35,575 bases of DNA from NCBI GenBank assembly GCA_017450605.1, contig JAFSTG010000002.1:1-35575 (forward strand), read 5' to 3'. This DNA comes from Paludibacteraceae bacterium (GTDB taxonomy: Bacteria; Bacteroidota; Bacteroidia; Bacteroidales; Paludibacteraceae). The notes beneath the pieces were generated by a model. It did no database searches. It was not told the origin of the DNA and saw only the letters and a list, made by a program, of their open reading frames with translations. The position numbers and the translations under genes were made by a program. Positions 1-8,607 of this stretch are shown here, piece after piece (the stretch's first letter is position 1; each line of letters starts with the position of its first letter).

Positions 1-308
1 ACGGTTTTGAAAGCATCATCGATAATATATTCATGACTCACACTCGTTCCCTCCAAAGTGGCTACTATGCTGATTATATCCTGACTATATCCCTCGAAAA
101 CCAAAGCATAGTTAACTGTATCGCCAACATTTATGGTATCTAACTGATAGACACCCTTGTCGTCAACATTAAGCGAGAGTGTGTCGGTGCGATTGAGCAG
201 AATCTGCGATATACCAATAGCAGGTGCAAAATCACTGCCTGCACGGTCTAAACACGAAACCATCATTGATGCTACAACCAACAATAGGAATAGTTTTATT
301 TTATTCAT
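1..308 (-). CDS. Putative lipoprotein, C-terminus cut by window edge
   Basis: The minus strand reads from an ATG at 308 down to the window edge without a stop (102 codons). The start MNKIKLFLLLVVASMMVSC is a lipoprotein signal peptide: two lysines, a hydrophobic core, and a lipobox ending at Cys19. The visible mature part is hydrophilic with several Asp and Thr residues and a beta-rich look, but I recognise no family. It is predicted to be anchored in the cell envelope. It begins 80 bases downstream of tRNA-Leu on the same strand, so it may be read through from the tRNA promoter; no separate promoter is obvious in 309-388. The rest of the protein lies outside the window, so function is left open. 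Confidence 0.75.
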   Translation of the reverse strand, partial: MNKIKLFLLLVVASMMVSCLDRAGSDFAPAIGISQILLNRTDTLSLNVDDKGVYQLDTINVGDTVNYALVFEGYSQDIISIVATLEGTSVSHEYIIDDAFKT

Positions 309-388
309 AGGAAAAAATAATTTGAAAAGATAAAGCCGAATAGAATGCTTTATGATAAAAGAAATCTCTAAAAAAATGATTAAAGAAG

Positions 389-470
389 TGCGGCATATAG
401 GACTCGAACCTACACGACTTACGTCACCAGATCCTAAGTCTGGCGCGGCTACCAATTACGCCAATGCCGC
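389..470 (-). tRNA. tRNA-Leu (anticodon UAG)
   Basis: The acceptor arm pairs GCGGCAT (470-464) with ATGCCGC (396-390), followed by discriminator A at 389. The anticodon stem CCAGA/TCTGG encloses the loop CTTAGGA with anticodon TAG (plus-strand CTA at 434-436), which reads CUA leucine codons. The T arm carries GGTTCGAGTCC. A long variable arm (TGACGTAAGTC) marks a class II tRNA, as expected for leucine. CCA is not encoded. Its own promoter lies at 511-542. Confidence 0.95.
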
Positions 471-510
471 AAGTAGTGAATTACGTCGAAGCATTTTTCG
501 AACGACGCTG

Positions 511-542
511 CAAAATTAGTATATTTTTTTTCAATAACCAAA
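511..542 (-). promoter_or_regulatory. Promoter of tRNA-Leu
   Basis: On the minus strand, TTTG (542-539) and TAATTTTG (518-511) are separated by exactly 20 bases, matching the Bacteroidota primary sigma-factor consensus TTTG / 19-21 / TAnnTTTG. Transcription would start about 35 bases before the tRNA. Confidence 0.75.
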
Positions 543-560
543 TTTCACATTATTTTTATT

Positions 561-1811
561 ATGCCGCTTTCAAAATCAGCACCTGAGCAGAAACCCACGT
601 TCTATCATACACTGCCAAACGGAATACGTATAGTATTCCGACCTACACCCTCGCCTGTGGCATACGCCGGCATCATGGTAGGGGCAGGCACACGCGACGA
701 AGAAGAGCAACTGAGCGGCATGGCGCATTATATAGAACATTGTGTTTTCAAAGGAACGGAAAAACACAGCGCACGAGAGATAATCAACAAGATTGAAGAC
801 ATCGGCGGCGAAATAAACGCTTATACTACAAAAGAAGAAACCACTTTCTATGCCGCCACTCTTGCCAATCATATAGAACGGGTAACTGCACTGCTTGCCG
901 ACCTTGTTTTCCATCCTGTTTTTCCCGAGAAAGAGACTACAAAGGAACTAAATGTTATTTTCGATGAAATAGAAACCTACAACGATTCGCCATCCGAACT
1001 TATCTTCGACGACTTCGAAAATTTGGTTTTCGACCCGCACCCGCTGAGAATGCCGGTGCTGGGTACGAAAAAATCATTGCGCCACATACGAAAAAGCGAT
1101 GCCAAGGCTTTCATGCAACGGTGTTATAATCCGGAACATATAGTGTATTTCTGCACCGGAAACCTCGAGTGGAAAACCGTTAAGCGCGTGGCTGAACGAC
1201 ACCTCAGTGAGGTACCCTATAAATCAAGGCAATATACACGATATGCTCCCGCCAACATGCACAACAACAGCATCTCTTATCGCAAACACACTCATCAGAT
1301 TCATGTTATGCTTGGTGGCAGGGCTTACCCTCTCGGGCACGAAAAGCAACTGCAACTCTACCTTCTGCAACAGATTCTCGGAGGCGGAAGTCTCAACTCG
1401 ATGCTTAACCTCCGACTGCGAGAACAAAACGGACTGGTTTACAACATTGAATGTAGCTACACTCCTCTCTCTGATTGCGGCTATTGGGCTGTATATTATG
1501 CCACAGAGAAAGAACATGCTGAACAATGCGAAGAGTTGGTTGCAGCCACTTTCCGTTTTATTAAAGACAAACAACTAAGCAGTAGCCGTCTCGACCGATA
1601 CAAGCAGCAACTGCTCGGACAAATGGCAATAGCTGCCGATAATCAGGAGAATGCTGCACTAAGTATGGCTAAACAAATGCTCTATTTCTCATCTTCGCCA
1701 CTCTGGCAACAAACCTATAGTATTGTAGCACAAACCACTGCACGGCAACTGCAAGATGTAGCCAACGAAATACTGCAAGAAAGCAACATATCAACACTAT
1801 ATTATAGGTAA
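561..1811 (+). CDS. M16 family zinc peptidase (insulinase/processing-peptidase type)
   Basis: A 416-residue protein with the inverted zinc motif HxxEH of M16 peptidases at residues 56-60 (H56, E59, H60), within an N-terminal domain containing the usual LPNGIRI strand and GxxxE helices. The third zinc ligand is probably E136, about 76 residues after H60, in a DEIETYNDSPSE segment typical of the family. The C-terminal half (about 180-350) is the M16_C fold. There is no signal peptide or membrane segment, so it is probably cytoplasmic. Length fits single-unit (two-domain) bacterial M16 proteins that act as dimers. Substrate is unknown. It appears monocistronic; the start codon lies just downstream of the divergent tRNA promoter, and its own promoter is unclear, the best candidate being a TATATTTT at 520-527. 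Confidence 0.9.
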   Translation: MPLSKSAPEQKPTFYHTLPNGIRIVFRPTPSPVAYAGIMVGAGTRDEEEQLSGMAHYIEHCVFKGTEKHSAREIINKIEDIGGEINAYTTKEETTFYAATLANHIERVTALLADLVFHPVFPEKETTKELNVIFDEIETYNDSPSELIFDDFENLVFDPHPLRMPVLGTKKSLRHIRKSDAKAFMQRCYNPEHIVYFCTGNLEWKTVKRVAERHLSEVPYKSRQYTRYAPANMHNNSISYRKHTHQIHVMLGGRAYPLGHEKQLQLYLLQQILGGGSLNSMLNLRLREQNGLVYNIECSYTPLSDCGYWAVYYATEKEHAEQCEELVAATFRFIKDKQLSSSRLDRYKQQLLGQMAIAADNQENAALSMAKQMLYFSSSPLWQQTYSIVAQTTARQLQDVANEILQESNISTLYYR

Positions 1812-1961
1812 AATTCATTTCTAAAGAACCTGACTTTCCCGCATCTCATCAAACCGGCATTTGATTATATACTTAATATTCACATGATTGGGTGCCAAAA
1901 ACTTCAATAAATAAAAAATCAATATAACCATCTGTAACACAATATATTACACACTCTTCTC

Positions 1962-1991
1962 TCCTGTCATGTTCCTGTCATGTTCCTGTCA
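1962..1991. repeat. 11-base tandem repeat, 2.7 copies
   Basis: The unit TCCTGTCATGT occurs at 1962-1972 and 1973-1983 and continues as TCCTGTCA at 1984-1991. The period is about one helical turn. It lies about 115 bases upstream of the susC promoter. Confidence 0.9.
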
Positions 1992-2104
1992 AGAACGAGT
2001 ATTTGGCAAAACGAAGAGAAGACTTGAGTTAAAAACAAAGATAGCACTTTGCGGTCGGAATGCTCATAAATCCTACATTTTTTACTCTAAAAAATAGTTA
2101 ATTG

Positions 2105-2136
2105 CTTGTTTTTTTCAAAAAAAAGCGTTACCTTTG
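2105..2136 (+). promoter_or_regulatory. Promoter of the susC operon
   Basis: CTTG (2105-2108), a 20-base T/A-rich spacer and TACCTTTG (2129-2136) followed by CAGCG match the Bacteroidota promoter consensus very well. The expected start is around 2142, leaving a leader of about 75 bases. Confidence 0.8.
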
Positions 2137-2215
2137 CAGCGCTTTGATTGTGCCCTCTTACATAATTTAGGGTTAATTAGCATAAAACAAGTAAATTGTA
2201 CAACTGTTATATAAA

Positions 2216-5200
2216 ATGAAAAAACTACTCACAATCATTTCTTTTTGCTTAATTGCATTTACCGTTGCTGCGCAGACGCGCCATATTACCGGTACTGTGA
2301 TTGATGAAGCAAGCGGAGAACCTGAGATAGGTGTATCTATTATTGTAACGGGTACGTCTATCGGTACGGTTTCCGATTACGACGGGCATTTCGAACTTGA
2401 TGTGCCCAATGATGCCAAAACACTTACATTTAGTTACATGGGTAAAGAGACTTTGGTATTACCCATCAAAAACAACATGCGCGTTACCATGCGAGAGCAC
2501 ACCGAGTTGATCGACGAGGTTGTGGCTATCGCCTACGGTACCACATCCAAAAACTCTTACACGGGTTCTGTTCAAAGCGTTAAGGCTGAGACCATCGAAA
2601 AGAAAAACTCGACTGAGATTTCAAAGGCACTTGCCGGCGAGGTGGCCGGTGTGCAAGTTATCAACACTTCCGGTCAGCCGGGTACTAACGCCACAATGTA
2701 TATTCGTGGTGTAGGTTCTATTATGTCGGGGCAGACACCTTTGTATGTGGTTGACGGCGTTCCCTTCGACGGCGATGTATCGTCAATTGACCCGAGCGAT
2801 ATCGAATCGACCTCTATTCTAAAGGATGCCACCGCTACTGCATTGTACGGTTCGCGAGGTGCCAACGGCGTTGTGCTTATCACAACAAAAAAAGGTAATT
2901 CAGGCGAGCATGGCAAGATAGATGTTGACGTTAAATATGGTGCCAACATGCACCTGCTGCCCATGTACGACGTCATAACATCGCCCGAAGAATACGTGGA
3001 ACTTTCGTGGATGGGTATGTTCAACAGTCTGCGCGATGGTTTGTCAACCGACAACGGAGCCATCCGTCAGGCTAACCAGAACCTGTTTTCAGCCAAAGGT
3101 TTGCCAACCATCTATAACCTGTGGAACGAAAATGGGCAAAACCTCATCGACGGTACAACGGGCAAATTCTACAACGACGTTACACGCAAATCGCAGTTCG
3201 TTACCATGGATAACTGGTACAAGGCTATTTTCCGTGTAGGTCAGAAAGCAGAAGCCACGGTTAAGATAAGCGGTGGTTCCGACAAGACAACCTACTACAC
3301 CTCTTTCGGTTATCTTAAAGACGAGGGGTATTATATCGGTTCTGATTTCGACCGCATCAACGTTCGTTCGAATATCCAGCACGAAGCCAAAAAATGGCTG
3401 AAAGGTGGTTTGAACTTCGCATACGCTTACACAAGCATGAACAACCCCGGACAAGGCAGCAACATGAACAATGGTTTTGCCTACGTCAACGAGATTCCGC
3501 CTATCTATCCCGTTTATCTCTATAACGAAGACGGTAGCATTAAGATTGACCCAAAGACCGGCGGCAAGGCATTCGACTATGGTATGAGCGAAGGTTCAGG
3601 TCGTGCATACGGTTCGGGTATCAACCCTGCCGGTTCGCTGCTTTACGACCGCGACAAGACTGTTGCCCACAATATCACAACAACGGCTTTCTTCGAAATA
3701 AAATTCTACAAGGACCTCAAGTTTACCGCTAACATAGGTTTCCAATACTATGGTGGTACCAACTCCTCTCTTACCAACCCATTCTATGGCGACGCTGCCG
3801 GAATAGGACGTATCTACAAACAGCAGTCGAACATGATAAGTCTTACTGCCAACCAACTGCTTGAGTACAAGAAAGAAATCAACGACAAGCATGTAGTGCA
3901 GGCAATGGCTGGCCATGAGATAAACTTCATTCAGGCGTCGTATATTTATGCCGGTTCGAAGAAACTTGCCAACCCATTCAGTTTAGAACTGAGTAATGCC
4001 GTACAGATGAGCGACATAGCCTCTAACACTTCGGAATACGCCATCGACTCGTATTTTGCTAATGCTCAATACACCTACGACGACCGATATGTAGTACTCG
4101 CCAACTATCGTGCCGATGGTTCTTCTCGTTTTGCCAAAGGACACCGTTGGGGACATTTCGGTTCGGTAGGTGCCGCATGGATTTTCACCAACGAGCAGTT
4201 TATGGAGCCTGCCAAGTCGATACTCAAAAATGGTAAACTCCGTTTGAGTTGGGGTGTGTTAGGTAACCAAGAGGTGGCTGCAAACCGCCACGAAGACCTT
4301 TATAGTATCGAGTATTCAGGCGGAGAAGTGGCATACGTTTGGGCAACCAAGGGTAACAAAGAACTCACTTGGGAGCGCAGCCAGCAGTTAGACTTAGGTT
4401 TGGAATTCTCGATTAGCAAATATTTGGATGCTGAAATCGACTACTTCTACAAACTTACCGACCACATGCTCTTCCCCTACTATGTAGCACCTTCGTTAGG
4501 CTATTCCTACTACTACTTCAATGGCGGGCAGATGGTAAACCAAGGTTTGGAATTCGACTTCAAAGTTCATGCAGTAAACACCAAGAAGGTGAAACTTGAC
4601 ATTCGCCTTAACGGATCGCACTATGCCAACTACGTAAAGAGCCTGCCTGAAGGTATCGACCTTACGGGTAGTTACGCAGTAGGACACAGCATCTATGAAT
4701 GGCAGATGTATTCGTTCGAAGGAGTTGACCCTGAGACTGGTAAAGCTCTATATAAAGCTTACTACGACAAGAACCTCGGTGAATATGGCATCCATAACTC
4801 TGCCACCACTCTGCAAGACGAACACCGCAAGGGCGACAACTACATATCGAATGTATATACTTATTCGCTCGACCACCCCGGAGCCGATATTCGCGACACT
4901 GTAACCACCGAGCATAACTATGCCGGCTACAACTTCTCAGGTAAGAGCGCACTGCCGGCTTTGGCAGGCGGTTTCGGTTTCGACCTCGAGGTTTATGGTG
5001 TTACTCTTTCTGCTACATGTTCTTACGGTATTGGCGGTTATGGTTACGACAACACTTACGCCATACTTATGAACTCTGAGAAAGCAGGAAAATACAACTG
5101 GCACACCGATATCCGTGGCGCATGGAGCCGCTTCATGACCGACGAACAGAAAGCTAACGCCACTATTCCGCGTTTGAGTAATGGTTCCGACCTCTACGCC

Positions 5201-5458
5201 AACTCACAATCAACACGTTTCCTTACAAGCAACTCGTACTTGAGTTTGAACAGCGTTCGTCTGGGATATAAGTTCCCCACCAAATGGATGGAGAAAATCA
5301 AACTCCACTCGTTAGAAATATGGGTTTCAGGCGAGAACCTCGCAGTTGCAAGTGCACGAAAAGGTTATAACCCAACTGTAAGTTTCAGCGGTAGTTCAGA
5401 CAGTTACCAATACACTCCTCTATCGGCAGTGATGGGCGGTGTGAAGTTCCAATTCTAA
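2216..5458 (+). CDS. SusC/RagA-type TonB-dependent outer-membrane transporter
   Basis: A 1080-residue protein with a signal peptide ending near residue 19 (VAAQ). After it comes a carboxypeptidase-regulatory-like beta domain (about 22-100, starting HITGTVIDEASGEP), then the plug (about 105-225) with the family hallmarks IRGVGSI, PLYVVDGVPF, SILKDATATALYGSRGANG and VLITTKKG. The remainder is the beta-barrel, ending in an aromatic residue (QF) as expected for BAM insertion. No STN domain is present, so signalling through a FecR-type anti-sigma factor is not indicated. In this family SusC forms a complex with SusD and imports glycans or oligopeptides using TonB energy. Here susD follows after 34 bases and a secreted protease gene lies downstream, which favours peptides as the cargo, though that is inference. 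Confidence 0.95.
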   Translation: MKKLLTIISFCLIAFTVAAQTRHITGTVIDEASGEPEIGVSIIVTGTSIGTVSDYDGHFELDVPNDAKTLTFSYMGKETLVLPIKNNMRVTMREHTELIDEVVAIAYGTTSKNSYTGSVQSVKAETIEKKNSTEISKALAGEVAGVQVINTSGQPGTNATMYIRGVGSIMSGQTPLYVVDGVPFDGDVSSIDPSDIESTSILKDATATALYGSRGANGVVLITTKKGNSGEHGKIDVDVKYGANMHLLPMYDVITSPEEYVELSWMGMFNSLRDGLSTDNGAIRQANQNLFSAKGLPTIYNLWNENGQNLIDGTTGKFYNDVTRKSQFVTMDNWYKAIFRVGQKAEATVKISGGSDKTTYYTSFGYLKDEGYYIGSDFDRINVRSNIQHEAKKWLKGGLNFAYAYTSMNNPGQGSNMNNGFAYVNEIPPIYPVYLYNEDGSIKIDPKTGGKAFDYGMSEGSGRAYGSGINPAGSLLYDRDKTVAHNITTTAFFEIKFYKDLKFTANIGFQYYGGTNSSLTNPFYGDAAGIGRIYKQQSNMISLTANQLLEYKKEINDKHVVQAMAGHEINFIQASYIYAGSKKLANPFSLELSNAVQMSDIASNTSEYAIDSYFANAQYTYDDRYVVLANYRADGSSRFAKGHRWGHFGSVGAAWIFTNEQFMEPAKSILKNGKLRLSWGVLGNQEVAANRHEDLYSIEYSGGEVAYVWATKGNKELTWERSQQLDLGLEFSISKYLDAEIDYFYKLTDHMLFPYYVAPSLGYSYYYFNGGQMVNQGLEFDFKVHAVNTKKVKLDIRLNGSHYANYVKSLPEGIDLTGSYAVGHSIYEWQMYSFEGVDPETGKALYKAYYDKNLGEYGIHNSATTLQDEHRKGDNYISNVYTYSLDHPGADIRDTVTTEHNYAGYNFSGKSALPALAGGFGFDLEVYGVTLSATCSYGIGGYGYDNTYAILMNSEKAGKYNWHTDIRGAWSRFMTDEQKANATIPRLSNGSDLYANSQSTRFLTSNSYLSLNSVRLGYKFPTKWMEKIKLHSLEIWVSGENLAVASARKGYNPTVSFSGSSDSYQYTPLSAVMGGVKFQF

Positions 5459-5492
5459 GAAACAGCATACGAACTAAGAAAAATTTACGATT

Positions 5493-7187
5493 ATGAAAAC
5501 ATATATCAAATCAGGTATTTTTGCAGCGGTAGCATCGTTGGTGCTTTTCGCCACCGGTTGCTCCGACAAATTTCTCGATCGTTATCCTCAGGGAGGCACT
5601 ATTCTTCAGAGTCAGTATGAGCAACTGAGCAACACCTTGGAAGGCTCGCTCTACGGAATCTACACCCAACTATATATGTACTCGGATCACGACGAGTTTG
5701 GTCAGCGCTCGATAGATATGTACACCGACATCTGTAGCGGCGATATGGCTCTTACTGCACGTACATACAATTGGTTTTATTTAGATGAATACGGGCGTAC
5801 CCGCGAGCGCACCGGATATTTCTGGGCATACTACTACGATATTATTCACAACACCAATCTCGTGCTTAATTTAGCCAAAGTACAAAGCGAAGTTATAAAC
5901 AAGGTAACGCAGTTCGGTTTCCCAACCAACGGGTTGCAAGTTATGTCGGGAAAAGACACTCTTTGTTCATACACCGAAAGTGAGGCGCATATTGCCGGCT
6001 ATTTTGCACAGGCACTCACTTTAAGAGGATACGCTTACGCCAACTTGGTTCGCTATTATGCTCCTGCAGTACAAGATATTCGTTCGGGGCAAGCCGAGAC
6101 ATTAGGTAACACAGCGATGACACTTAAAGAATGTGCTGTTGGTCCTATATACGTAGAAAATGATATGGATACTGCAAAAGCACGTGCTTCAGTAGCCGAT
6201 TTCTACGACCGTGTTGAGCAAGACCTTACGCTTGCCATCAACTACTTCGACGGTTTCAAGAACTACCTTACCCGTACCTCAAAACTCGAAGTGGATGCAA
6301 ACGTGGCACGCGGACTCTTGGCATACGCATATCTTAACCTCGCCAATCCCGCAGACGTAAGCAATGCCGCAATCTATCAGAAAGCATTAGACCGTGCAAA
6401 AGAGATTATCGATAGCAACGCCTACACCATCATTCCGAACAGCAACCTGCTCACCAACGGCTTTAATAACGTTAACGACCCCTCTTGGATATGGGGTGAA
6501 GAAGTAACGGTAGAGAACGCCACAGGATTAGGCTCATTCTTTGGTCAGGTGGATATCCACTCGTATAGTTATGCATGGTCGGGCGACACCAAGGTTATCG
6601 ACGAGGAGTTGTATAAACTTATTCCCTCGTGGGATGGCAGAACAAAATGGTTTAACGATGGTAAAGCCAACTCAACCTTCAAACTATGTCCCGACAAGAA
6701 ATTCTTCTCGGCAATCAATCCCACCTCTACCAACGAAGACGATGTTGACAGGTCATGGGAGAGCGACAACGTGTTTATGCGTATTGAGTCGATTTACCTT
6801 ATTGCCGCTGAAGCTGCCTATCGTTTAGGCGACTATGCTGCTTCAGCAAGTTATCTGACGGCTATCACTGACCAGCGTCTTGACCTCACAAATACCGACC
6901 AAACAAAAGTTGCTGCCGACTATGCCACTTGGAAGAGCGAGCTCGCCGACAACACTAAACTACTCGACGCACTGAAACTCAACTGGCGAGTAGAAATGTG
7001 GGGCGAGGGTTATGGTTTCCAAACTCTCCGCCGCTTGACTAAAAAGATGAAAAGAGGTGGCAATCATCTATACAGTTCGGGAGAAGAAGTTGACGGATAC
7101 TCATCGAAGTTCACCTTCCCTATCCCAAGCAGTGAAAGCCTTTACAACAAGTGGATCGACCCCAAAGTTTTGACAGTTGAACAATAA
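5493..7187 (+). CDS. SusD/RagB-type nutrient-binding lipoprotein
   Basis: A 564-residue protein starting MKTYIKSGIF with a lipobox ending at C23 (FATGC), then SDKFLDRYPQG, the usual start of mature SusD proteins. The TPR-like helical part is visible in segments such as HIAGYFAQALTLRGYAYANLV and the later DRAKEIIDS. The C-terminal SusD region includes the motif NWRVEMWGEGYGFQTLRR, typical of the family, and ends with FPIPSSE. It sits on the outside face of the outer membrane as the lid of the adjacent SusC barrel. It is translated from the same operon, 34 bases after susC. The ligand cannot be read from the sequence. Confidence 0.95.
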   Translation: MKTYIKSGIFAAVASLVLFATGCSDKFLDRYPQGGTILQSQYEQLSNTLEGSLYGIYTQLYMYSDHDEFGQRSIDMYTDICSGDMALTARTYNWFYLDEYGRTRERTGYFWAYYYDIIHNTNLVLNLAKVQSEVINKVTQFGFPTNGLQVMSGKDTLCSYTESEAHIAGYFAQALTLRGYAYANLVRYYAPAVQDIRSGQAETLGNTAMTLKECAVGPIYVENDMDTAKARASVADFYDRVEQDLTLAINYFDGFKNYLTRTSKLEVDANVARGLLAYAYLNLANPADVSNAAIYQKALDRAKEIIDSNAYTIIPNSNLLTNGFNNVNDPSWIWGEEVTVENATGLGSFFGQVDIHSYSYAWSGDTKVIDEELYKLIPSWDGRTKWFNDGKANSTFKLCPDKKFFSAINPTSTNEDDVDRSWESDNVFMRIESIYLIAAEAAYRLGDYAASASYLTAITDQRLDLTNTDQTKVAADYATWKSELADNTKLLDALKLNWRVEMWGEGYGFQTLRRLTKKMKRGGNHLYSSGEEVDGYSSKFTFPIPSSESLYNKWIDPKVLTVEQ

Positions 7188-7218
7188 TAATGCACACAAA
7201 TTAAAAATAACAAATTTT

Positions 7219-8457
7219 ATGAAAGTAAAAGTATTTGGAGCAATTGCTCTCGCAGTTGTCATAGGTCTGGCAAGCTGCGGAAAAGAAAAAGAACCGGAAA
7301 AGGTTACAGGTATTAGTATCAAGCAAGGTACAGAACTTACAATGGCAGAAGGCGAGCAGATGCGTCTTACCGCAGCTCTCGAACCTGAAGGAGTTGATGG
7401 CGTAGTTGCATGGTCAACATCCGACTCAACTATCGTTTCAGTAGCAGTTAATGGTGTTATCAAAGCTAACCTTGTAGGTGAAGCCGTAGTTACCGCTTCG
7501 TGCGAGGAATTTAAGGCTGACATCAAAATTACAGTTAAACCTTATTTTGAAATGCTTAAGTTCACCAATGCTATTATGCATGATGTTGCAGCTGAACCGA
7601 TTGACACCACTATTTACGAATTGGAAGTTACCTATTCCACCGGAGAGGAAGCTACTATCAATGCTCAGAAATACGCTGCCACCTTGTGGGTTTGCGCCGA
7701 TGGTTTCTTTGTAAACGAATCCGGCGAATGGGATGGTTCTACCGACGGTACAGTCCTCGCTATCCCCACTCACCTCTATATAGCAACTCCTGAAATCAAC
7801 CCTGAGACAGGAGCAAGCGGACGAGTAAGCCTTGGTTCATATCTTGTAACCAACGACACAGAAGAATACTCCGACACTACCGTACATATCGGCAGACCCG
7901 GCGTCATTACCGACGAAAACACATATATTTCGTACTTTGACGAATTCTGCAACCGTCTCAACGATTACATCTCTACCGGTAATAGCGACTCTCGTTCAAG
8001 CGCTTACGATATGCTCGACTCGGCTTATACCCTCGTTGCCAACTCTCACATGCTTACTCTGACTTACTACTCGGTATCTGATGGTGCTCCGCAAGACGGC
8101 TACTATCTGCCCAGAATATGCGACGGTATAGTTGACTACGCTTACTTCTCGCTCAATGCTAATGGTATATCACGTTACATGACCGGTATGGACTTCTTCC
8201 AAGCTAAAGTTAAAGTATTCGACGAATACTACGGAGCTAAGATAGAAGAAGATGGTGAGTTTATTAAGTTAGGCGACCGCAACATCCACTTTATCGAGTA
8301 CAACTATGTTACCGGTACTATTCCTCAGCAGCAGTCAGTTAAACAGAAAACACAGCGTCTGCATGCTATCCCTGTAACAGTTCTCAGCGAAATGCCTATG
8401 GTTAAGTATTCGCTCGACCAACAACTGCAGAGCCGCGTTAAACGTGCTCTGAGATAA
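7219..8457 (+). CDS. Lipoprotein with bacterial Ig-like (Big_2) domain, third gene of the SusCD operon
   Basis: Start chosen at ATG 7219, because this gives a good lipoprotein signal peptide ending at C20 (GLASC); upstream codons in frame would spoil it. The product is 412 residues. Residues about 25-105 look like a Big_2 domain (VTGISIKQGTELTMAEGEQMRL, then VVAWSTSDSTIVSVAVNG and GEAVVTASCEE). The remaining roughly 300 residues are acidic and rich in Tyr, Thr and Asp, and I do not recognise them. The gene starts 31 bases after susD and ends at a strong terminator, so it is the last gene of the operon. Such third genes usually encode surface ligand-binding proteins, which is inferred from position only. 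Confidence 0.8.
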   Translation: MKVKVFGAIALAVVIGLASCGKEKEPEKVTGISIKQGTELTMAEGEQMRLTAALEPEGVDGVVAWSTSDSTIVSVAVNGVIKANLVGEAVVTASCEEFKADIKITVKPYFEMLKFTNAIMHDVAAEPIDTTIYELEVTYSTGEEATINAQKYAATLWVCADGFFVNESGEWDGSTDGTVLAIPTHLYIATPEINPETGASGRVSLGSYLVTNDTEEYSDTTVHIGRPGVITDENTYISYFDEFCNRLNDYISTGNSDSRSSAYDMLDSAYTLVANSHMLTLTYYSVSDGAPQDGYYLPRICDGIVDYAYFSLNANGISRYMTGMDFFQAKVKVFDEYYGAKIEEDGEFIKLGDRNIHFIEYNYVTGTIPQQQSVKQKTQRLHAIPVTVLSEMPMVKYSLDQQLQSRVKRALR

Positions 8458-8479
8458 TAGTTGATTTGCACAAAACAAT

Positions 8480-8514
8480 AAAAGGGGAGTGCTAATTTTA
8501 GGCACTCTCCTTTT
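8480..8514 (+). terminator. Intrinsic terminator of the SusCD operon
   Basis: AAAAGGGGAGTGC (8480-8492) pairs with GCACTCTCCTTTT (8502-8514), a 13-pair stem with one G-T wobble and a 9-base loop, ending in a T run. The A run on the 5' side would make it work in both directions. Confidence 0.9.
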
Positions 8515-8518
8515 CTTA

Positions 8519-8550
8519 TTTGCATATTCGCACAAAAAGCCTTAATTTTG
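8519..8550 (+). promoter_or_regulatory. Promoter of the M6 protease gene
   Basis: TTTG (8519-8522), a 20-base spacer, and TAATTTTG (8543-8550) followed by CAGC form a near-perfect Bacteroidota promoter only four bases after the preceding terminator. The leader is about 50 bases long and consists mostly of 7-base-period repeats. Confidence 0.8.
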
Positions 8551-8563
8551 CAGCAATAAAATT

Positions 8564-8607
8564 GAAGTTAAGAAGTAGAAGGTAGCAAGTAGCAAGTAAA
8601 GATTTAA
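8564..8607 (+). repeat. 7-base-period repeat upstream of M6 protease
   Basis: Successive units GAAGTTA, AGAAGTA, GAAGGTA, GCAAGTA, GCAAGTA run from 8564 to 8598, then AAGATTTAA reaches the ATG at 8608. This is the longest example of the heptamer family in the window and lies in the transcribed leader. Confidence 0.75.

Larger units (their letters stand above)
1812..2215 (+). other. 404-base intergenic region before susC
   Basis: No gene is seen. It holds an 11-base tandem repeat (1962-1991), a small inverted repeat CAAAG/CTTTG (2036-2051), and the susC promoter (2105-2136) with a leader of about 75 bases. I found no clear terminator for the preceding M16 gene. Confidence 0.6.

Noticed and set aside
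389..470. tRNA-Leu as an integration site of a mobile element
   Set aside because: No duplicated tRNA end, integrase or phage gene is seen on either side within the window.
1207..1578. Overlapping frames on both strands inside the M16 gene
   Set aside because: They lie entirely within a well-supported coding sequence and look like no protein family; treated as shadows.
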